Positions 27,794 through 36,802 are shown, counted from the first letter of the stretch. The stretch: DNA of 64,000 bases from Stenotrophomonas tumulicola (GCF_014117215.1 NZ_JACGXS010000001.1:248001-312000); one strand, 5' to 3'. A program made the numbers and translations. Notes: generated from the sequence alone by a model not told the origin.

Positions 27794-28297
27794 ATGACCC
27801 TCAACCAATCCGCGCCGCTCGTCGGCATCGTCATGGGTTCCCGTTCCGACTGGGAAACCATGCAGCACGCCGCCCAGAAGCTTGAAGCCCTGGGTGTCCC
27901 GTTCGAAGTGAAGGTGGTTTCGGCCCACCGCACGCCGGACGTGTTGTTCGATTACGCCGACCAGGCCGGCCCGCGCGGACTGCGCGCGATCATTGCCGGC
28001 GCCGGTGGGGCTGCCCACCTGCCGGGCATGCTGGCGGCCAAGACCGCCGTGCCGGTGCTGGGCGTACCGGTGCAGTCCAAGGCCCTCAATGGCATGGATT
28101 CGCTGCTGTCCATCGTGCAGATGCCGGCTGGCATCCCGGTTGCTACCTTCGCCATCGGCAATGCCGGCGCCTCCAACGCCGCGCTGTTCGCCGCCGCGAT
28201 GCTGGCCAGCGACCAGCCGGATATCGGCCAGGCGCTGGATGCGTTCCGCGCGCGCCAGACCGAAGATGTGATGGCCCACGACGATCCGCGTCAATGA
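27794..28297 (+). CDS. purE: N5-carboxyaminoimidazole ribonucleotide mutase
   Basis: This 167-residue class I PurE converts N5-CAIR to CAIR in purine synthesis. The family motifs [13 protein letters not shown] (about 11-23), VSAHRTPD and [12 protein letters not shown] are intact. It overlaps purK by 4 bases (ATGA), the usual PurE-PurK pair. Confidence 0.97.
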   Translation: MTLNQSAPLVGIVMGSRSDWETMQHAAQKLEALGVPFEVKVVSAHRTPDVLFDYADQAGPRGLRAIIAGAGGAAHLPGMLAAKTAVPVLGVPVQSKALNGMDSLLSIVQMPAGIPVATFAIGNAGASNAALFAAAMLASDQPDIGQALDAFRARQTEDVMAHDDPRQ

Positions 28298-29445
28298 GCA
28301 TGAAGACCGTTGGCATCCTGGGGGGCGGCCAGCTGGCCCGCATGATGGTCCTGGCCGGTGCGCCGATGGGGCTGCGCTTTGAACTGTTCGACCCGGCCAG
28401 TGATGCCTGCGGCGCGCAGCTGGCGCCGCTGACCGTCGGCGCCTTCGACGACCGTGAGGCCCTGGCAGCCTTCGCGGCCAAGGTCGACGTGGTCACCTTC
28501 GATTTCGAGAACGTGCCGGCAGAGAGCGCGCAGTGGCTGGCCGAGCGCGTGCCGGTGCATCCGTCGCCGTCGGTGCTGGCGGTGGCGCAGGACCGCCTGA
28601 GCGAGAAGACGCTGTTCCAGCAGCTGGATATTCCGCTGCCGCCATTCGCTGATATCCGCAGCCGCGACGAGCTGGCGGCCAAGACCGCCGAGTTCGGCCT
28701 GCCGTGCATCCTCAAGACGCGCCGGCTCGGCTACGACGGCAAGGGCCAGTTCCGCCTGCGCAGCGAGGCCGACATCGACGCGGCATGGGACGCGCTGGGC
28801 GCGCAGGTCGAAAAGACCGGGCTGATACTCGAAGGGTTCGTTGCTTTCCAGCGCGAAGTCAGCGTGGTGGCCGTGCGTGGGAGCGACGGCAGTTTCCGGG
28901 CGTATCCGGTCACGGGCAACTGGCATGTCGATGGCGTGTTGTCGGCCAGCGTGGCGCCGGCCCGGCTGTCCGCCGCCGAGCACGACGCGGCCATCGGCCA
29001 TGCCCGTCGACTGGCCGACCATCTGCAGTACGTGGGGGTGTTCGCGCTGGAGCTGTTCTGCCGCGACGGCGAGCTGCTGGCCAACGAGATGGCACCACGC
29101 GTGCACAACTCCGGTCATTGGACCATCGAAGGCAGCGAAACTTCGCAGTTCGAGAACCACCTGCGCGCCGTATTGGGCCTGCCGTTGGGCGATACGCGCA
29201 TGCTCGGCCACGCCTGCATGTTGAACTGGATCGGCGCCATGCCCGATGCCGGGGCGGTACTCGCGCAGGCCAGCGGCCATTGGCACGATTACGGCAAGCA
29301 ACCGCGCGATGGGCGCAAGGTCGGCCATGCCACGCTGCGCGACGACGATGCCGGCGCGCTGGCCAATGCGCTGGAGCAGGTGGGTGGCACGCTCGACCGG
29401 CAAGCCCAGGTCGAACCGGCAGTACATGCGCTGCGCACCCTCTGA
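28294..29445 (+). CDS. purK: N5-carboxyaminoimidazole ribonucleotide synthase
   Basis: This 383-residue ATP-grasp enzyme carboxylates aminoimidazole ribonucleotide. Seen are the N-terminal dinucleotide-like [12 protein letters not shown], the ATP-grasp lysine region [14 protein letters not shown], and the metal-binding segment [17 protein letters not shown]. It is coupled to purE. A hairpin (about 29462-29483) with the stem GGGGC/GCCCC follows, without a strong T-run. Confidence 0.97.
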   Translation: MSMKTVGILGGGQLARMMVLAGAPMGLRFELFDPASDACGAQLAPLTVGAFDDREALAAFAAKVDVVTFDFENVPAESAQWLAERVPVHPSPSVLAVAQDRLSEKTLFQQLDIPLPPFADIRSRDELAAKTAEFGLPCILKTRRLGYDGKGQFRLRSEADIDAAWDALGAQVEKTGLILEGFVAFQREVSVVAVRGSDGSFRAYPVTGNWHVDGVLSASVAPARLSAAEHDAAIGHARRLADHLQYVGVFALELFCRDGELLANEMAPRVHNSGHWTIEGSETSQFENHLRAVLGLPLGDTRMLGHACMLNWIGAMPDAGAVLAQASGHWHDYGKQPRDGRKVGHATLRDDDAGALANALEQVGGTLDRQAQVEPAVHALRTL

Positions 29446-29519
29446 CCTGTTGGCCCGGTAGAAGAGGGGCCTGGCCCCGCTCTTGTGTCTCGGAGCTGGG
29501 CCGTGATCAGGCACAATTC

Positions 29520-29542
29520 CGCCGGGCATGGCCCGGCGCTAC
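29520..29542. repeat. GTAG (SMAG-type) palindrome
   Basis: A 23-bp element in the CTAC orientation lies in the gap between convergent purK and the SOD-like gene. Confidence 0.8.
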
Positions 29543-29647
29543 GTCGACGTGTGCAGGGTCCGGCCGGCCCCGGGTGCGGCTGTTGCCACCAGCCGCGAGG
29601 GGATTCACCCGCTCGACCGCCCTTGCACGGATCAGGGCGAGACGGTA

Positions 29648-30229
29648 CTACAGCGCCAGCTGCGCCGCAGCGAACTCCCAGTCCACCATCTGCCACCAGG
29701 CGTCCAGGTAACGCGCGCGGTCGTTCTGGTAATCCAGGTAATACGCGTGCTCCCATAGATTGCAGCCCAGCAACGGGGTGCTCAGGCCGGTCAGCGGAGT
29801 GCCGGCATTGCGGGTGACCTGGATGGCCAGGCTGCCATCGGGATGCTGGACCAGCCAGGCCCAGCCGGCACCGAACAGCCCCAATGCTGCCTCGTTGAAC
29901 GCTTGCCGCAGGCGCGCGGTATCGCCGAAGTGGCGCTTGACCCGTTCCGCCAGCCGCCCCTGTGGTTCGCCCCCGCCGCGCGTGCGCAGGCACTGCCACT
30001 GGAACTGCTGGTTCCAGGCCTGGGCAGCCGCCTCGAACAGGGTGCCCTGGCTTTCGTGCACGATCCGTTCCAGCGCCGCGTCTTCCCATTCGGTGCCGGC
30101 AGTCCGTGCCTGGACGATTTCCACGCAGGCACGCTGATGCTGGTCGTGCTGCAATGCAACAGCCCGTTCGGACAGGTGCGGCTGCAGCGCGCTGGCGGGG
30201 TAGGGCAGATCGGTCAGTTCCATGGACAT
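29648..30229 (-). CDS. Fe/Mn superoxide-dismutase-fold protein with lost metal ligands
   Basis: This 193-residue protein aligns end to end with Fe/Mn superoxide dismutase: LPYPASALQPH at the N-terminus, GGGEPQG, FGAGWAWLV, NAGTPLT, and LWEHAYYLDYQN near residue 158. In a hand alignment to E. coli SodB, three of the four metal ligands are changed: His to Gln27, His to Gln74, and Asp to Asn157. Only His161 remains. The gateway Tyr is Cys35. The reading frame is intact and the rest of the fold motif is preserved, so it looks like a maintained pseudoenzyme rather than a decayed gene. Normal SOD activity is unlikely. It could bind another metal or partner. Confidence 0.85.
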   Translation of the reverse strand: MSMELTDLPYPASALQPHLSERAVALQHDQHQRACVEIVQARTAGTEWEDAALERIVHESQGTLFEAAAQAWNQQFQWQCLRTRGGGEPQGRLAERVKRHFGDTARLRQAFNEAALGLFGAGWAWLVQHPDGSLAIQVTRNAGTPLTGLSTPLLGCNLWEHAYYLDYQNDRARYLDAWWQMVDWEFAAAQLAL

Positions 30230-30304
30230 GCGTTGGGATGAGGAAGGGAGGGGGCGATGGTTGGTTCCATCGGCTTACAATGACAGGTACCGTGGGAAGT
30301 CTAG

Positions 30305-30321
30305 CCGACCGTCGCGGTCGG
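30305..30321 (+). promoter_or_regulatory. hairpin in the glutaredoxin 5' leader
   Basis: A perfect 7-bp stem CCGACCG/CGGTCGG with a TCG loop lies between a -10-like TACAAT (30276-30281) and the ribosome-binding site AGGAGG (30334-30339) of the glutaredoxin gene. Confidence 0.45.
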
Positions 30322-30343
30322 GTTCTCCCATCCAGGAGGCAGT

Positions 30344-30670
30344 GTGGTTGTGGCAGTGATGCAGCAGATCCAGGCCGAAGTCGATCGTTACCCGCTCGTG
30401 CTTTTCATGAAGGGTACGCCGCAGTACCCCACGTGCGGTTATTCCAGCCGTGCGGTACAGGCGCTGATGGCCGCCGGTGCAGTGTCCCTGCGCACCATCA
30501 ACGTGCTGGAAGAACCTGAGATCCGCGCCAACCTGCCGCGTTTCTCGAACCTGCCGACCTTCCCGCAGCTGTTCATGCATGGCGAGCTGATCGGGGGCTG
30601 CGACATCGTGATGGAGCTGTTCGAGGCCGGTGAGCTGAAGCGCATCGTCGAGGAGGCGTCGGCTGCATGA
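30344..30670 (+). CDS. grxD: monothiol glutaredoxin (Grx4 family)
   Basis: This 108-residue monothiol glutaredoxin carries Fe-S clusters with glutathione. The active site is C31-G-Y-S, where most members have CGFS. The GSH-binding FMKGTP, LPTFPQLF and GGCDIVMEL motifs are intact. Two starts are possible: GTG 30344 (4 bases from the AGGAGG) and ATG 30359. The true start may be the later one. It overlaps the SDR gene by 4 bases. Confidence 0.93.
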   Translation: MVVAVMQQIQAEVDRYPLVLFMKGTPQYPTCGYSSRAVQALMAAGAVSLRTINVLEEPEIRANLPRFSNLPTFPQLFMHGELIGGCDIVMELFEAGELKRIVEEASAA

Positions 30671-31416
30671 GCGCAGTGCCGTCGCCTGCATCGGACCCCA
30701 AGGTGCTCGACGGTCGCGTGATCCTGGTTGCCGGCGCTGGCGGCGGCCTCGGCAGTGCCGCCGCAGTGGCCTGCGCGCGCGCAGGTGCGACCGTGGTCCT
30801 GCTGGGCCGCAAACCGCGCCGGCTGGATCGGGTATATGCCCAGGTACAGGCCGTGGGGCCCGAGCCCCTGCTGTATCCGCTGGACCTGGAAGGGGCCAGC
30901 CCCGACGACTTTGCCGAACTGGCCATGCGGCTGGACAGCGAACTGGGCCGGTTGGACGGGGTGCTGGTCTGCGCAGCGGATTTTCCGGGCCTGACCCCGT
31001 TTGAACTGGCCGACCCGGCGGCGTTTGCACGCTCCCTCCATGTCACGCTGACCGCGCCGGCATGGTTGGCACAGGCCTGCCTGCCGCTGCTGCGGCGGCA
31101 GCAGGATGCAGCGCTGGTGTTCTGCGTGGATGACCCGGCCAAGGTCGGCGGAGCGTACTGGGGTGGGTATGGTGTTGCCCAACATGGGCTGCGCGGCCTG
31201 CTGGCCAGCCTGCATGAAGAGCTGAAAGCCGGCCCGGTACGGGTGGCTGGCCTGCAACCGGGACCGATGCGCACCGCACTCCGGGCGCGGGCATGGTCGC
31301 TGGACCAGGACACGGCGGCCCAGTCGCCGGAGCTTGCCGCCGACCAGGCGGTGACCTTGTTGTCATCGCAGGGCTTGACGTGGCGCGGAAAAGTGGTGGA
31401 GCTGGGCGCGGATTGA
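30667..31416 (+). CDS. SDR-family protein with altered catalytic residues
   Basis: This 249-residue Rossmann-fold protein resembles YciK-type short-chain dehydrogenases. The cofactor loop is GAGGGLG (about 23-29). The catalytic Tyr168 is present, but the Lys four residues on is Gln172, the expected Ser region reads VFCVDDP, and the structural Asn position is Thr127. The NAG motif is also missing (VCAAD). It may bind NAD(P) without normal dehydrogenase chemistry. The start overlaps grxD, so the two are made together. Confidence 0.82.
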   Translation: MSAVPSPASDPKVLDGRVILVAGAGGGLGSAAAVACARAGATVVLLGRKPRRLDRVYAQVQAVGPEPLLYPLDLEGASPDDFAELAMRLDSELGRLDGVLVCAADFPGLTPFELADPAAFARSLHVTLTAPAWLAQACLPLLRRQQDAALVFCVDDPAKVGGAYWGGYGVAQHGLRGLLASLHEELKAGPVRVAGLQPGPMRTALRARAWSLDQDTAAQSPELAADQAVTLLSSQGLTWRGKVVELGAD

Positions 31417-31432
31417 TGGGGCCGAGCGGTTG

Positions 31433-31455
31433 ATTCTTCGCGGGGAGTGAAGAAT
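31433..31455. other. inverted repeat after the SDR gene
   Basis: A perfect 7-bp inverted repeat ATTCTTC/GAAGAAT with a 9-base spacer occurs. There is no T-run, so a Rho-independent terminator is unlikely. It may be an operator in the 241-bp gap before the receptor gene, where TTAATC near 31522 is a possible -10. Confidence 0.4.
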
Positions 31456-31657
31456 ACGTCACGCTTAAGTTGCGATGGCGTGCCGTTTGTCGCACTACCG
31501 TCACAATCAGATCGTACCGTGTTAATCTATTGTTAACCGTTGCGGCAGCTGCCGTTCACGGTTGGGAACCCCAGATAAATGTCCATGCAGCCCCCCGCAA
31601 TGGCTGTTTGGGCGCGCTTTTTTCCGCCATCGCCAACTCCCATCGAGGCTACCCTAG

Positions 31658-34600
31658 ATGAACCACCCACTCCGGATGTCCAAGCTCACCCTTGGCCTCG
31701 TGGCCGCGCTTGCCGCTGCTCCCGCCTTTGCCCAGAGCACCTCCTCAGGTGTCGGCGGCCAGGTCACGTCCAACGCAGGCGCGCCTGTGGTTGGTGCCGA
31801 AGTCACCATCACCCACACCGAGTCGGGCACTGTTTCGCGCGCCACGACCGATGCCTCGGGTCGTTATGTTGCCCGCGGCCTCCGCGTCGGTGGCCCGTAC
31901 ACCGTCACTATCACCAAGCCCGGTGAAGGCACCAAGACCGAAGAAGGCGTGTTCCTGAGCCTGAACCAGGTCGGCACGGTGAATGCCAACCTGACCGGCG
32001 ACATCAAGTCGCTGGACGGCGTCACCGTCATGGCCGCCGCGCCGAGCGTCTTCAGCTCGGAAACCAAGGGCATCGGTACCTCGGTCGATGGTCGCAAGCT
32101 GGAACTGGCGCCGAAGGGCAGCCGTTCGCTGGACGATGTCGCCCGCCTTGACCCGCGTGTCACCGTGACCGACCAGGCCACCGGCGCGATCTCGATCGCC
32201 GGCGTCAACAACCGCTACAACAAGATTTCCGTCGATGGCCTGTCGCAGGGCGACCCGTTCGGCCTGAACGCCAATGGCATGCCGTACACCGGCTCGCCGA
32301 TTTCGGTGGACACCATCGCGGCCTATGACATCAACGTCAGTGACTACGATGTGTCCCAGGACGTGGTCGGCGCGGCAGTCAACGCTGTCACCAAGTCCGG
32401 TACCAACGAGTTCCACGGATCGGTGTACTACGTGTACAAGAAGGCCGACAGCATGGTCGGCTCGCGTGATGGCGAAGACTACGATGCCTTCGGCAAGGAC
32501 ACGACCAAGGGCTTCACCCTCGGTGGCCCGATCCTGAAGGATCGCCTGTTCTTCTTCGGTGCATATGAAGAACAGGAAGTGACCGATTTCGGCGGCGCCG
32601 CGTCCTCGGACGGCTTCAGCACCGGTGCGGTGACCCAGGACGAAATCAACCAGGTCATCGATATCGCCAAGAACCAATATGGCATCGACCCGGGCACCTA
32701 CGGTGCGGCAGGCGGCATCAACCTGACCAACAAGCGCTACCTGGGCAAGATCGACTGGAACATCAGTGATTCCCACCGCGCCAGCCTGACCTACCAGCAG
32801 ACCGAAGAGACGCTGCCGCAGCCGTACGACAGCAACTCCAGCTCGGTCATCCTGACCAGCCGTTGGTTCACCAAGGCCAGTGAGACCAAGAACACCTCGC
32901 TGCAGCTGTTCAGTGACTGGAGCGACAACTTCACCACTGAAGCCAAGGTCAGCTACCAGAAGTTCTCGCAGATCTCCGGCGCGTCGCAGGACCTGCCGGC
33001 GATCAACGTCGGCGTGGCCAGCACCCTCCCGACTTCCACCAATGGCGTGCGTTTCGGCGAAGACCGCAACCGCCATGAGAACGCGATCGACACCAAGAAG
33101 CTGACCGCGTCGTTCTTCGGTACGTACTACGCCGGCGACCATACCATCAAGGCCGGTATCGATTACGAGAACACCGAGGCGTACAACATGTACGGCCGCG
33201 ACCTGCATGGCGTGTACTCGTTCGACAGCATCGAAGACTTCGCTGCCGGCAACTATTACCGTTACGACGTGCGTCGTCCGGTCGATGGCTTTACCGAAGC
33301 CGATACCGCCGCGCAGATCGAGTTCAGCCAGATCAGCCCGTTCATCCAGGACACCTGGCAGGTCAACAACAACCTGTCGATCACTTACGGCCTGCGCATG
33401 AACATCCCGAAGGCCAAGGAAGCGCCGCCGCGCAAGCCGGGCTTCGAAGAAACCTTTGGCTTCCGCAACGATTACAAGATCGGCAGCAGCAACAAGGTCA
33501 TCCTGCCGCGATTCTCGTTCAATTACGCCTTCGATACCGAGCGCTACTCTCAGCTGTGTGGTGGTGCCGGCCTGTTCCAGACGGTGCCGCCGTTCGTATG
33601 GCTGGCCAACCCGTACCAGAACAACGGCGTGGCCGCCGGCTCGTTCTGCGCCACGCGTCCGGACGTTTCCATCGCCAACTGCGTCCCGAACGACGGCAGC
33701 TATAACTTCAGCGTGGATCCGTACAACCAGCCGTTCCCGGCAGGTGCCAGTGCCCCGCCGACCGCGCAGATGGATACCATCGATCCGGACTTCAAGCTGC
33801 CGACCGTCTACAAGTTCACCCTGGGCTATGACCATGAGCTGCCGTGGTGGGGCATGGTGGGTACGGTCGAGCTGATGCACCTGAAGAACAAGGACGCGGT
33901 GTTCTACAACGCGCTGAACATCGGTACGCCGCAGGGCCAGCTGTTCGACGGCCGTGACAGCTACTGGGTCACCCCGGGTACGGGCAAGAACGCCGGCGCC
34001 CTGCCGGGTTACGCCACCAACTCGACCTACCTGACCAACAGCGACAAGGGCTCGTCGACCGCGGTGACCTTCTCGCTGGACAAGCCGCTGTCCAACGGCT
34101 GGTACGGCAACCTGGCCTATACCTACACCAAGGCCACCGAAGTCGGTTCGGACACCAGCTCGCAGGGCTGGTCCAGCTACCAGTTCGTGTCGCGCCTGAA
34201 CCCGAACGAAGAGATCGCCGGCCGCGCAACCCGCGAGATCCAGAACTCGATCAAGCTGTCGCTGGGTTGGGAACACGCGTTCTTCGGCGACTACAAGACC
34301 AGCTTCACCGGCTTCTACAACGGGCATGACGGCCTGCCGTACACCTGGATCGTCAATGGCGATATCAATGGCGATGGCGTGTTCCAGGATCCGGCATACA
34401 TTCCGCTGCTGAACGACCCGAATGTCGTGTTCGTCAATGGTCGCAACGGTGCCGCCAGTGCCGACCAGATCGCCGAGTTCCAGTCCCGCATCGATGCGGA
34501 TCCGTACCTGGCTGCCCGTCGCGGTTCGGTTGCCGACCGTAACGGCGCACGCAACCCATGGGTCAACCAGCTGGATGTGGCCATCCAGCAGGAACTGCCG

Positions 34601-34873
34601 GGCTTCTTCAAGGAGCACAAGTCGGTCCTGCGCCTGGATATCTACAACTTCCTGAACATGCTGGACAAGAAGTGGGGCAATACCCGCAACGTCGGTGGCT
34701 TCGATACCCGTTACCTGGCCGGCCTGAATCGCGTCACGGCCGATGGCAAGTACGAGTACGACCTTTCCAACAATGCGCCGCAGGATCTGGAAACCTATGA
34801 TTTCAGCTCTGGCTACCCGCACCGCGTGGTGTCGCGCTGGTCGGCCATGCTGACCCTGCGTTACGAGTTCTGA
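31658..34873 (+). CDS. Oar-like TonB-dependent outer-membrane receptor
   Basis: This 1071-residue protein has a signal peptide (about 1-25, cleaved after AFA). It is followed by a carboxypeptidase-regulatory-like domain (about 30-115, with GGQVTSNAGAPVVGAEVTI and DASGRYVARGL) and a plug domain starting near SRSLDDVARLDP. A long beta-barrel ends in LTLRYEF, the C-terminal Phe for BAM recognition. The domain order is that of Oar-like receptors, thought to import or secrete polymers or peptides using TonB. The ligand is unknown. It is a monocistronic unit with a strong terminator after it. Confidence 0.93.
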   Translation: MNHPLRMSKLTLGLVAALAAAPAFAQSTSSGVGGQVTSNAGAPVVGAEVTITHTESGTVSRATTDASGRYVARGLRVGGPYTVTITKPGEGTKTEEGVFLSLNQVGTVNANLTGDIKSLDGVTVMAAAPSVFSSETKGIGTSVDGRKLELAPKGSRSLDDVARLDPRVTVTDQATGAISIAGVNNRYNKISVDGLSQGDPFGLNANGMPYTGSPISVDTIAAYDINVSDYDVSQDVVGAAVNAVTKSGTNEFHGSVYYVYKKADSMVGSRDGEDYDAFGKDTTKGFTLGGPILKDRLFFFGAYEEQEVTDFGGAASSDGFSTGAVTQDEINQVIDIAKNQYGIDPGTYGAAGGINLTNKRYLGKIDWNISDSHRASLTYQQTEETLPQPYDSNSSSVILTSRWFTKASETKNTSLQLFSDWSDNFTTEAKVSYQKFSQISGASQDLPAINVGVASTLPTSTNGVRFGEDRNRHENAIDTKKLTASFFGTYYAGDHTIKAGIDYENTEAYNMYGRDLHGVYSFDSIEDFAAGNYYRYDVRRPVDGFTEADTAAQIEFSQISPFIQDTWQVNNNLSITYGLRMNIPKAKEAPPRKPGFEETFGFRNDYKIGSSNKVILPRFSFNYAFDTERYSQLCGGAGLFQTVPPFVWLANPYQNNGVAAGSFCATRPDVSIANCVPNDGSYNFSVDPYNQPFPAGASAPPTAQMDTIDPDFKLPTVYKFTLGYDHELPWWGMVGTVELMHLKNKDAVFYNALNIGTPQGQLFDGRDSYWVTPGTGKNAGALPGYATNSTYLTNSDKGSSTAVTFSLDKPLSNGWYGNLAYTYTKATEVGSDTSSQGWSSYQFVSRLNPNEEIAGRATREIQNSIKLSLGWEHAFFGDYKTSFTGFYNGHDGLPYTWIVNGDINGDGVFQDPAYIPLLNDPNVVFVNGRNGAASADQIAEFQSRIDADPYLAARRGSVADRNGARNPWVNQLDVAIQQELPGFFKEHKSVLRLDIYNFLNMLDKKWGNTRNVGGFDTRYLAGLNRVTADGKYEYDLSNNAPQDLETYDFSSGYPHRVVSRWSAMLTLRYEF

Positions 34874-34895
34874 TCCCTCAGTTGGTGAAGTAGTG

Positions 34896-34926
34896 AAAGG
34901 CGGCCGGGGAAACCCGGCCGCCTTTT
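34896..34926 (+). terminator. intrinsic terminator of the Oar-like receptor gene
   Basis: An AAAGGCGGCCGGG stem with CCCGGCCGCCTTT and a short GAAA-type loop is followed by a T-run. It lies 23 bases past the stop codon. Confidence 0.9.
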
Positions 34927-35059
34927 TCATGCAGGGCTTGTGGAGCCTCCGGCACAGGCGTAGCATCGACCCCATACGCGGCCCACGCCGCTGCCGCGCC
35001 CCTCCGGGACGCCGGCGACACCTATCCAACGGTCGGGTTTCCCGGCCGTTTTGCTTTTT
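34927..35059. ncRNA. candidate small RNA between two terminators
   Basis: A 100-base stretch without a convincing gene lies between the receptor terminator and a second intrinsic terminator (35028-35059). The second terminator must serve some transcript, which is either read-through or a small RNA starting here. No promoter is clear. Confidence 0.3.
35028..35059 (+). terminator. intrinsic terminator upstream of ppnN
   Basis: AACGGTCGGG (35028-35037), a TTT loop, CCCGGCCGTT (35041-35050) and the T-rich TTGCTTTTT form a 10-bp stem with one G-T pair. No protein gene ends nearby on either strand apart from the already terminated receptor. Confidence 0.75.
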
Positions 35060-35108
35060 AAGGGGGCGGCGCTACAGTCGAAAACCTTGAGGAAGCGAAA
35101 AGTTGGAC

Positions 35109-36500
35109 ATGACGACGATGATCGATAAGCCGGCGCGCACGCTGCCGGTGCAGGACGCGCGGATCTACCCGCGCGGTGGGCTGGATGTGTTGTCACGGGC
35201 CGAGGTGGCGCGCCTGCGCGATGCCTCCGGTGGTGGCATGCACGAGCTGCTGCGGCGCTGTGCGTTGGCGGTGTTGACCAGTGGCAGTGCCTCGGACGAT
35301 CCGCGCGCGGCGCGTGATCTGTACCCGGATTTCGATATCCAGGTCGCGCAGCAGGACCGTGGCGTACGCATCGACCTGGCCAACGCGCCGGCGATGGCAT
35401 TCGTGGATGGCGAGATCATCCGCGGCGTGGCCGAACTGCTGTTCGCGGTGGTGCGCGACCTGGCCTACATGGCCATCGAGATGGGCCCGGACTACGCGGC
35501 CGAGCTGGAATCTTCCGACGGCATCACCAATGCGGTGTTCGGGCTGCTGCGCAACGCGCGCATCCTCACCCCGGGCGACCCGAACCTGGTGGTCTGCTGG
35601 GGCGGGCACTCCATCGGCCGCGACGAATACCTGTACACCAAGCAGGTGGGCTATGAGCTGGGCCTGCGTGGCCTGGACATCTGCACCGGCTGCGGCCCGG
35701 GCGCGATGAAGGGCCCGATGAAGGGCGCCACCATCGCCCATGCCAAGCAGCGCAGGCACGTGACCCGCTACATCGGTGTGACCGAGCCGGGCATCATCGC
35801 TGCCGAGTCGCCGAACCCGATCGTCAACCATCTGGTGATCATGCCGGACATCGAGAAGCGCCTGGAGGCATTCGTCCGCATCGGCCACGGGATCATCGTG
35901 TTCGCCGGTGGCGTCGGTACCGCCGAAGAGATCCTCTACCTGCTCGGCATCCTGCTGCGCGAAGAGAACAAGGACCTGCCGTTCCCGCTGATCCTGACCG
36001 GTCCGACCGTGGCGGCACCGTACTTCGAGCAGATCGATCGCTTTATCCGCCTGACCCTGGGCGAGGCCGCTGCCGCGCGCTACCAGATCATCATCGGCGA
36101 CCCGACGGCGGTGGCACGCAAGATGGCGGCCGGCATCAAGCAGGTGCGCGAGCATCGCCTGGCACAGAAGGATTCGTTCTTCTTCAACTGGTCCATCGAG
36201 ATTCCGTGGGAGTACCAGCAGCCGTTCGTGCCCACGCATGAAGCGATGGCTGCGCTGGACCTGCACCACGGCCGCGCTCCCCATGCGCTGGCGGCGGACC
36301 TTCGGCGCGCGTTTTCCGGCATCGTCGCCGGCAACGTAAAGGAAGATGGCATGCGCCGCATCGAGGAGTTCGGGCCGTTCCAGATCCATGGCGACGCGGA
36401 CATGATGCAGGCACTGGACGAATTGCTGCGCGCCTTCGTCGAGCAGCGCCGGATGAAGATTTCCGGCGAGTACCAGCCCTGTTACCAGGTGCTGGCCTGA
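35109..36500 (+). CDS. ppnN: nucleotide 5'-monophosphate nucleosidase (PpnN/YgdH)
   Basis: This 463-residue LOG-family enzyme aligns along its whole length with E. coli PpnN (YgdH): the N-terminal regulatory domain, VVCWGGHSIGRDEYLYTK, CTGCGPGAMKGPMKGA, the catalytic loop FAGGVGTAEEILYLLG, and the C-terminal FSGIVAGNVKE and EEFGPFQI segments. It hydrolyses purine and pyrimidine monophosphates to base and ribose 5-phosphate and in E. coli is controlled by (p)ppGpp. Start: ATG 35109. A TTG at 35103 has better spacing to AGGAA. Confidence 0.95.
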   Translation: MTTMIDKPARTLPVQDARIYPRGGLDVLSRAEVARLRDASGGGMHELLRRCALAVLTSGSASDDPRAARDLYPDFDIQVAQQDRGVRIDLANAPAMAFVDGEIIRGVAELLFAVVRDLAYMAIEMGPDYAAELESSDGITNAVFGLLRNARILTPGDPNLVVCWGGHSIGRDEYLYTKQVGYELGLRGLDICTGCGPGAMKGPMKGATIAHAKQRRHVTRYIGVTEPGIIAAESPNPIVNHLVIMPDIEKRLEAFVRIGHGIIVFAGGVGTAEEILYLLGILLREENKDLPFPLILTGPTVAAPYFEQIDRFIRLTLGEAAAARYQIIIGDPTAVARKMAAGIKQVREHRLAQKDSFFFNWSIEIPWEYQQPFVPTHEAMAALDLHHGRAPHALAADLRRAFSGIVAGNVKEDGMRRIEEFGPFQIHGDADMMQALDELLRAFVEQRRMKISGEYQPCYQVLA

Positions 36501-36802
36501 TCGTACCCGGGTGGGTGTCGGCTGCTGGCCGGCACCTCTGCTGGCTGTCGGCTCGCCGGGCATGGCCCGGCGCTACGGTCAGCGGGGTATGGCGCGGCGC
36601 TACGGCCAGCCGGGCATGGCGCGGCGTTGCGGCCAGCCGGTTATGGCGCGGCGTTACGGCCAGCCGGGCATGGCGCGGCGTTACGGCCGCTTGGGCGCCA
36701 GGCATTTGACGCCCATCGCCCGGAACGACCGTTCATCCTCCCGACGCTTGCAGCGCATCCGGCGCTGGCCCATCGTGCTGTCACCACGCTGGGGAGCGTT
36801 CC
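36501..36802. other. intergenic region made mostly of repeats
   Basis: There is no gene between ppnN and the pilin operon. The gap holds a 9-bp-stem hairpin (36514-36536), a GTAG element expanded into a 27-bp tandem array (36554-36692), and about 110 bases of presumed promoter for fimT in which no clear -35/-10 or sigma-54 site is seen. Confidence 0.7.
36554..36692. repeat. 27-bp tandem array derived from a GTAG element
   Basis: Five consecutive 27-bp units (36558-36584, 36585-36611, 36612-36638, 36639-36665, 36666-36692) share the core GGCATGGCGCGGCGTTACGG. The first is a canonical 23-bp SMAG palindrome (36554-36576). The later copies carry CC-to-GC changes that break the palindrome. The period is a multiple of three, so one frame reads as nine-residue repeats, but no ribosome site supports translation. 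Confidence 0.85.

Noticed and set aside
31745..35029. A 1094-codon open frame on the minus strand opposite the Oar-like receptor
   Set aside because: It is a shadow of high-GC coding on the plus strand. It has no ribosome site or recognisable domain, and the receptor is a clear full-length family member.
36558..36692. Possible CRISPR array
   Set aside because: The units are directly contiguous with no spacers, and no cas genes are in the window.
36770..36802. Sigma-54 promoter for the pilin operon
   Set aside because: TGG and GC blocks are present, but the spacing is two bases short of the -24/-12 rule.
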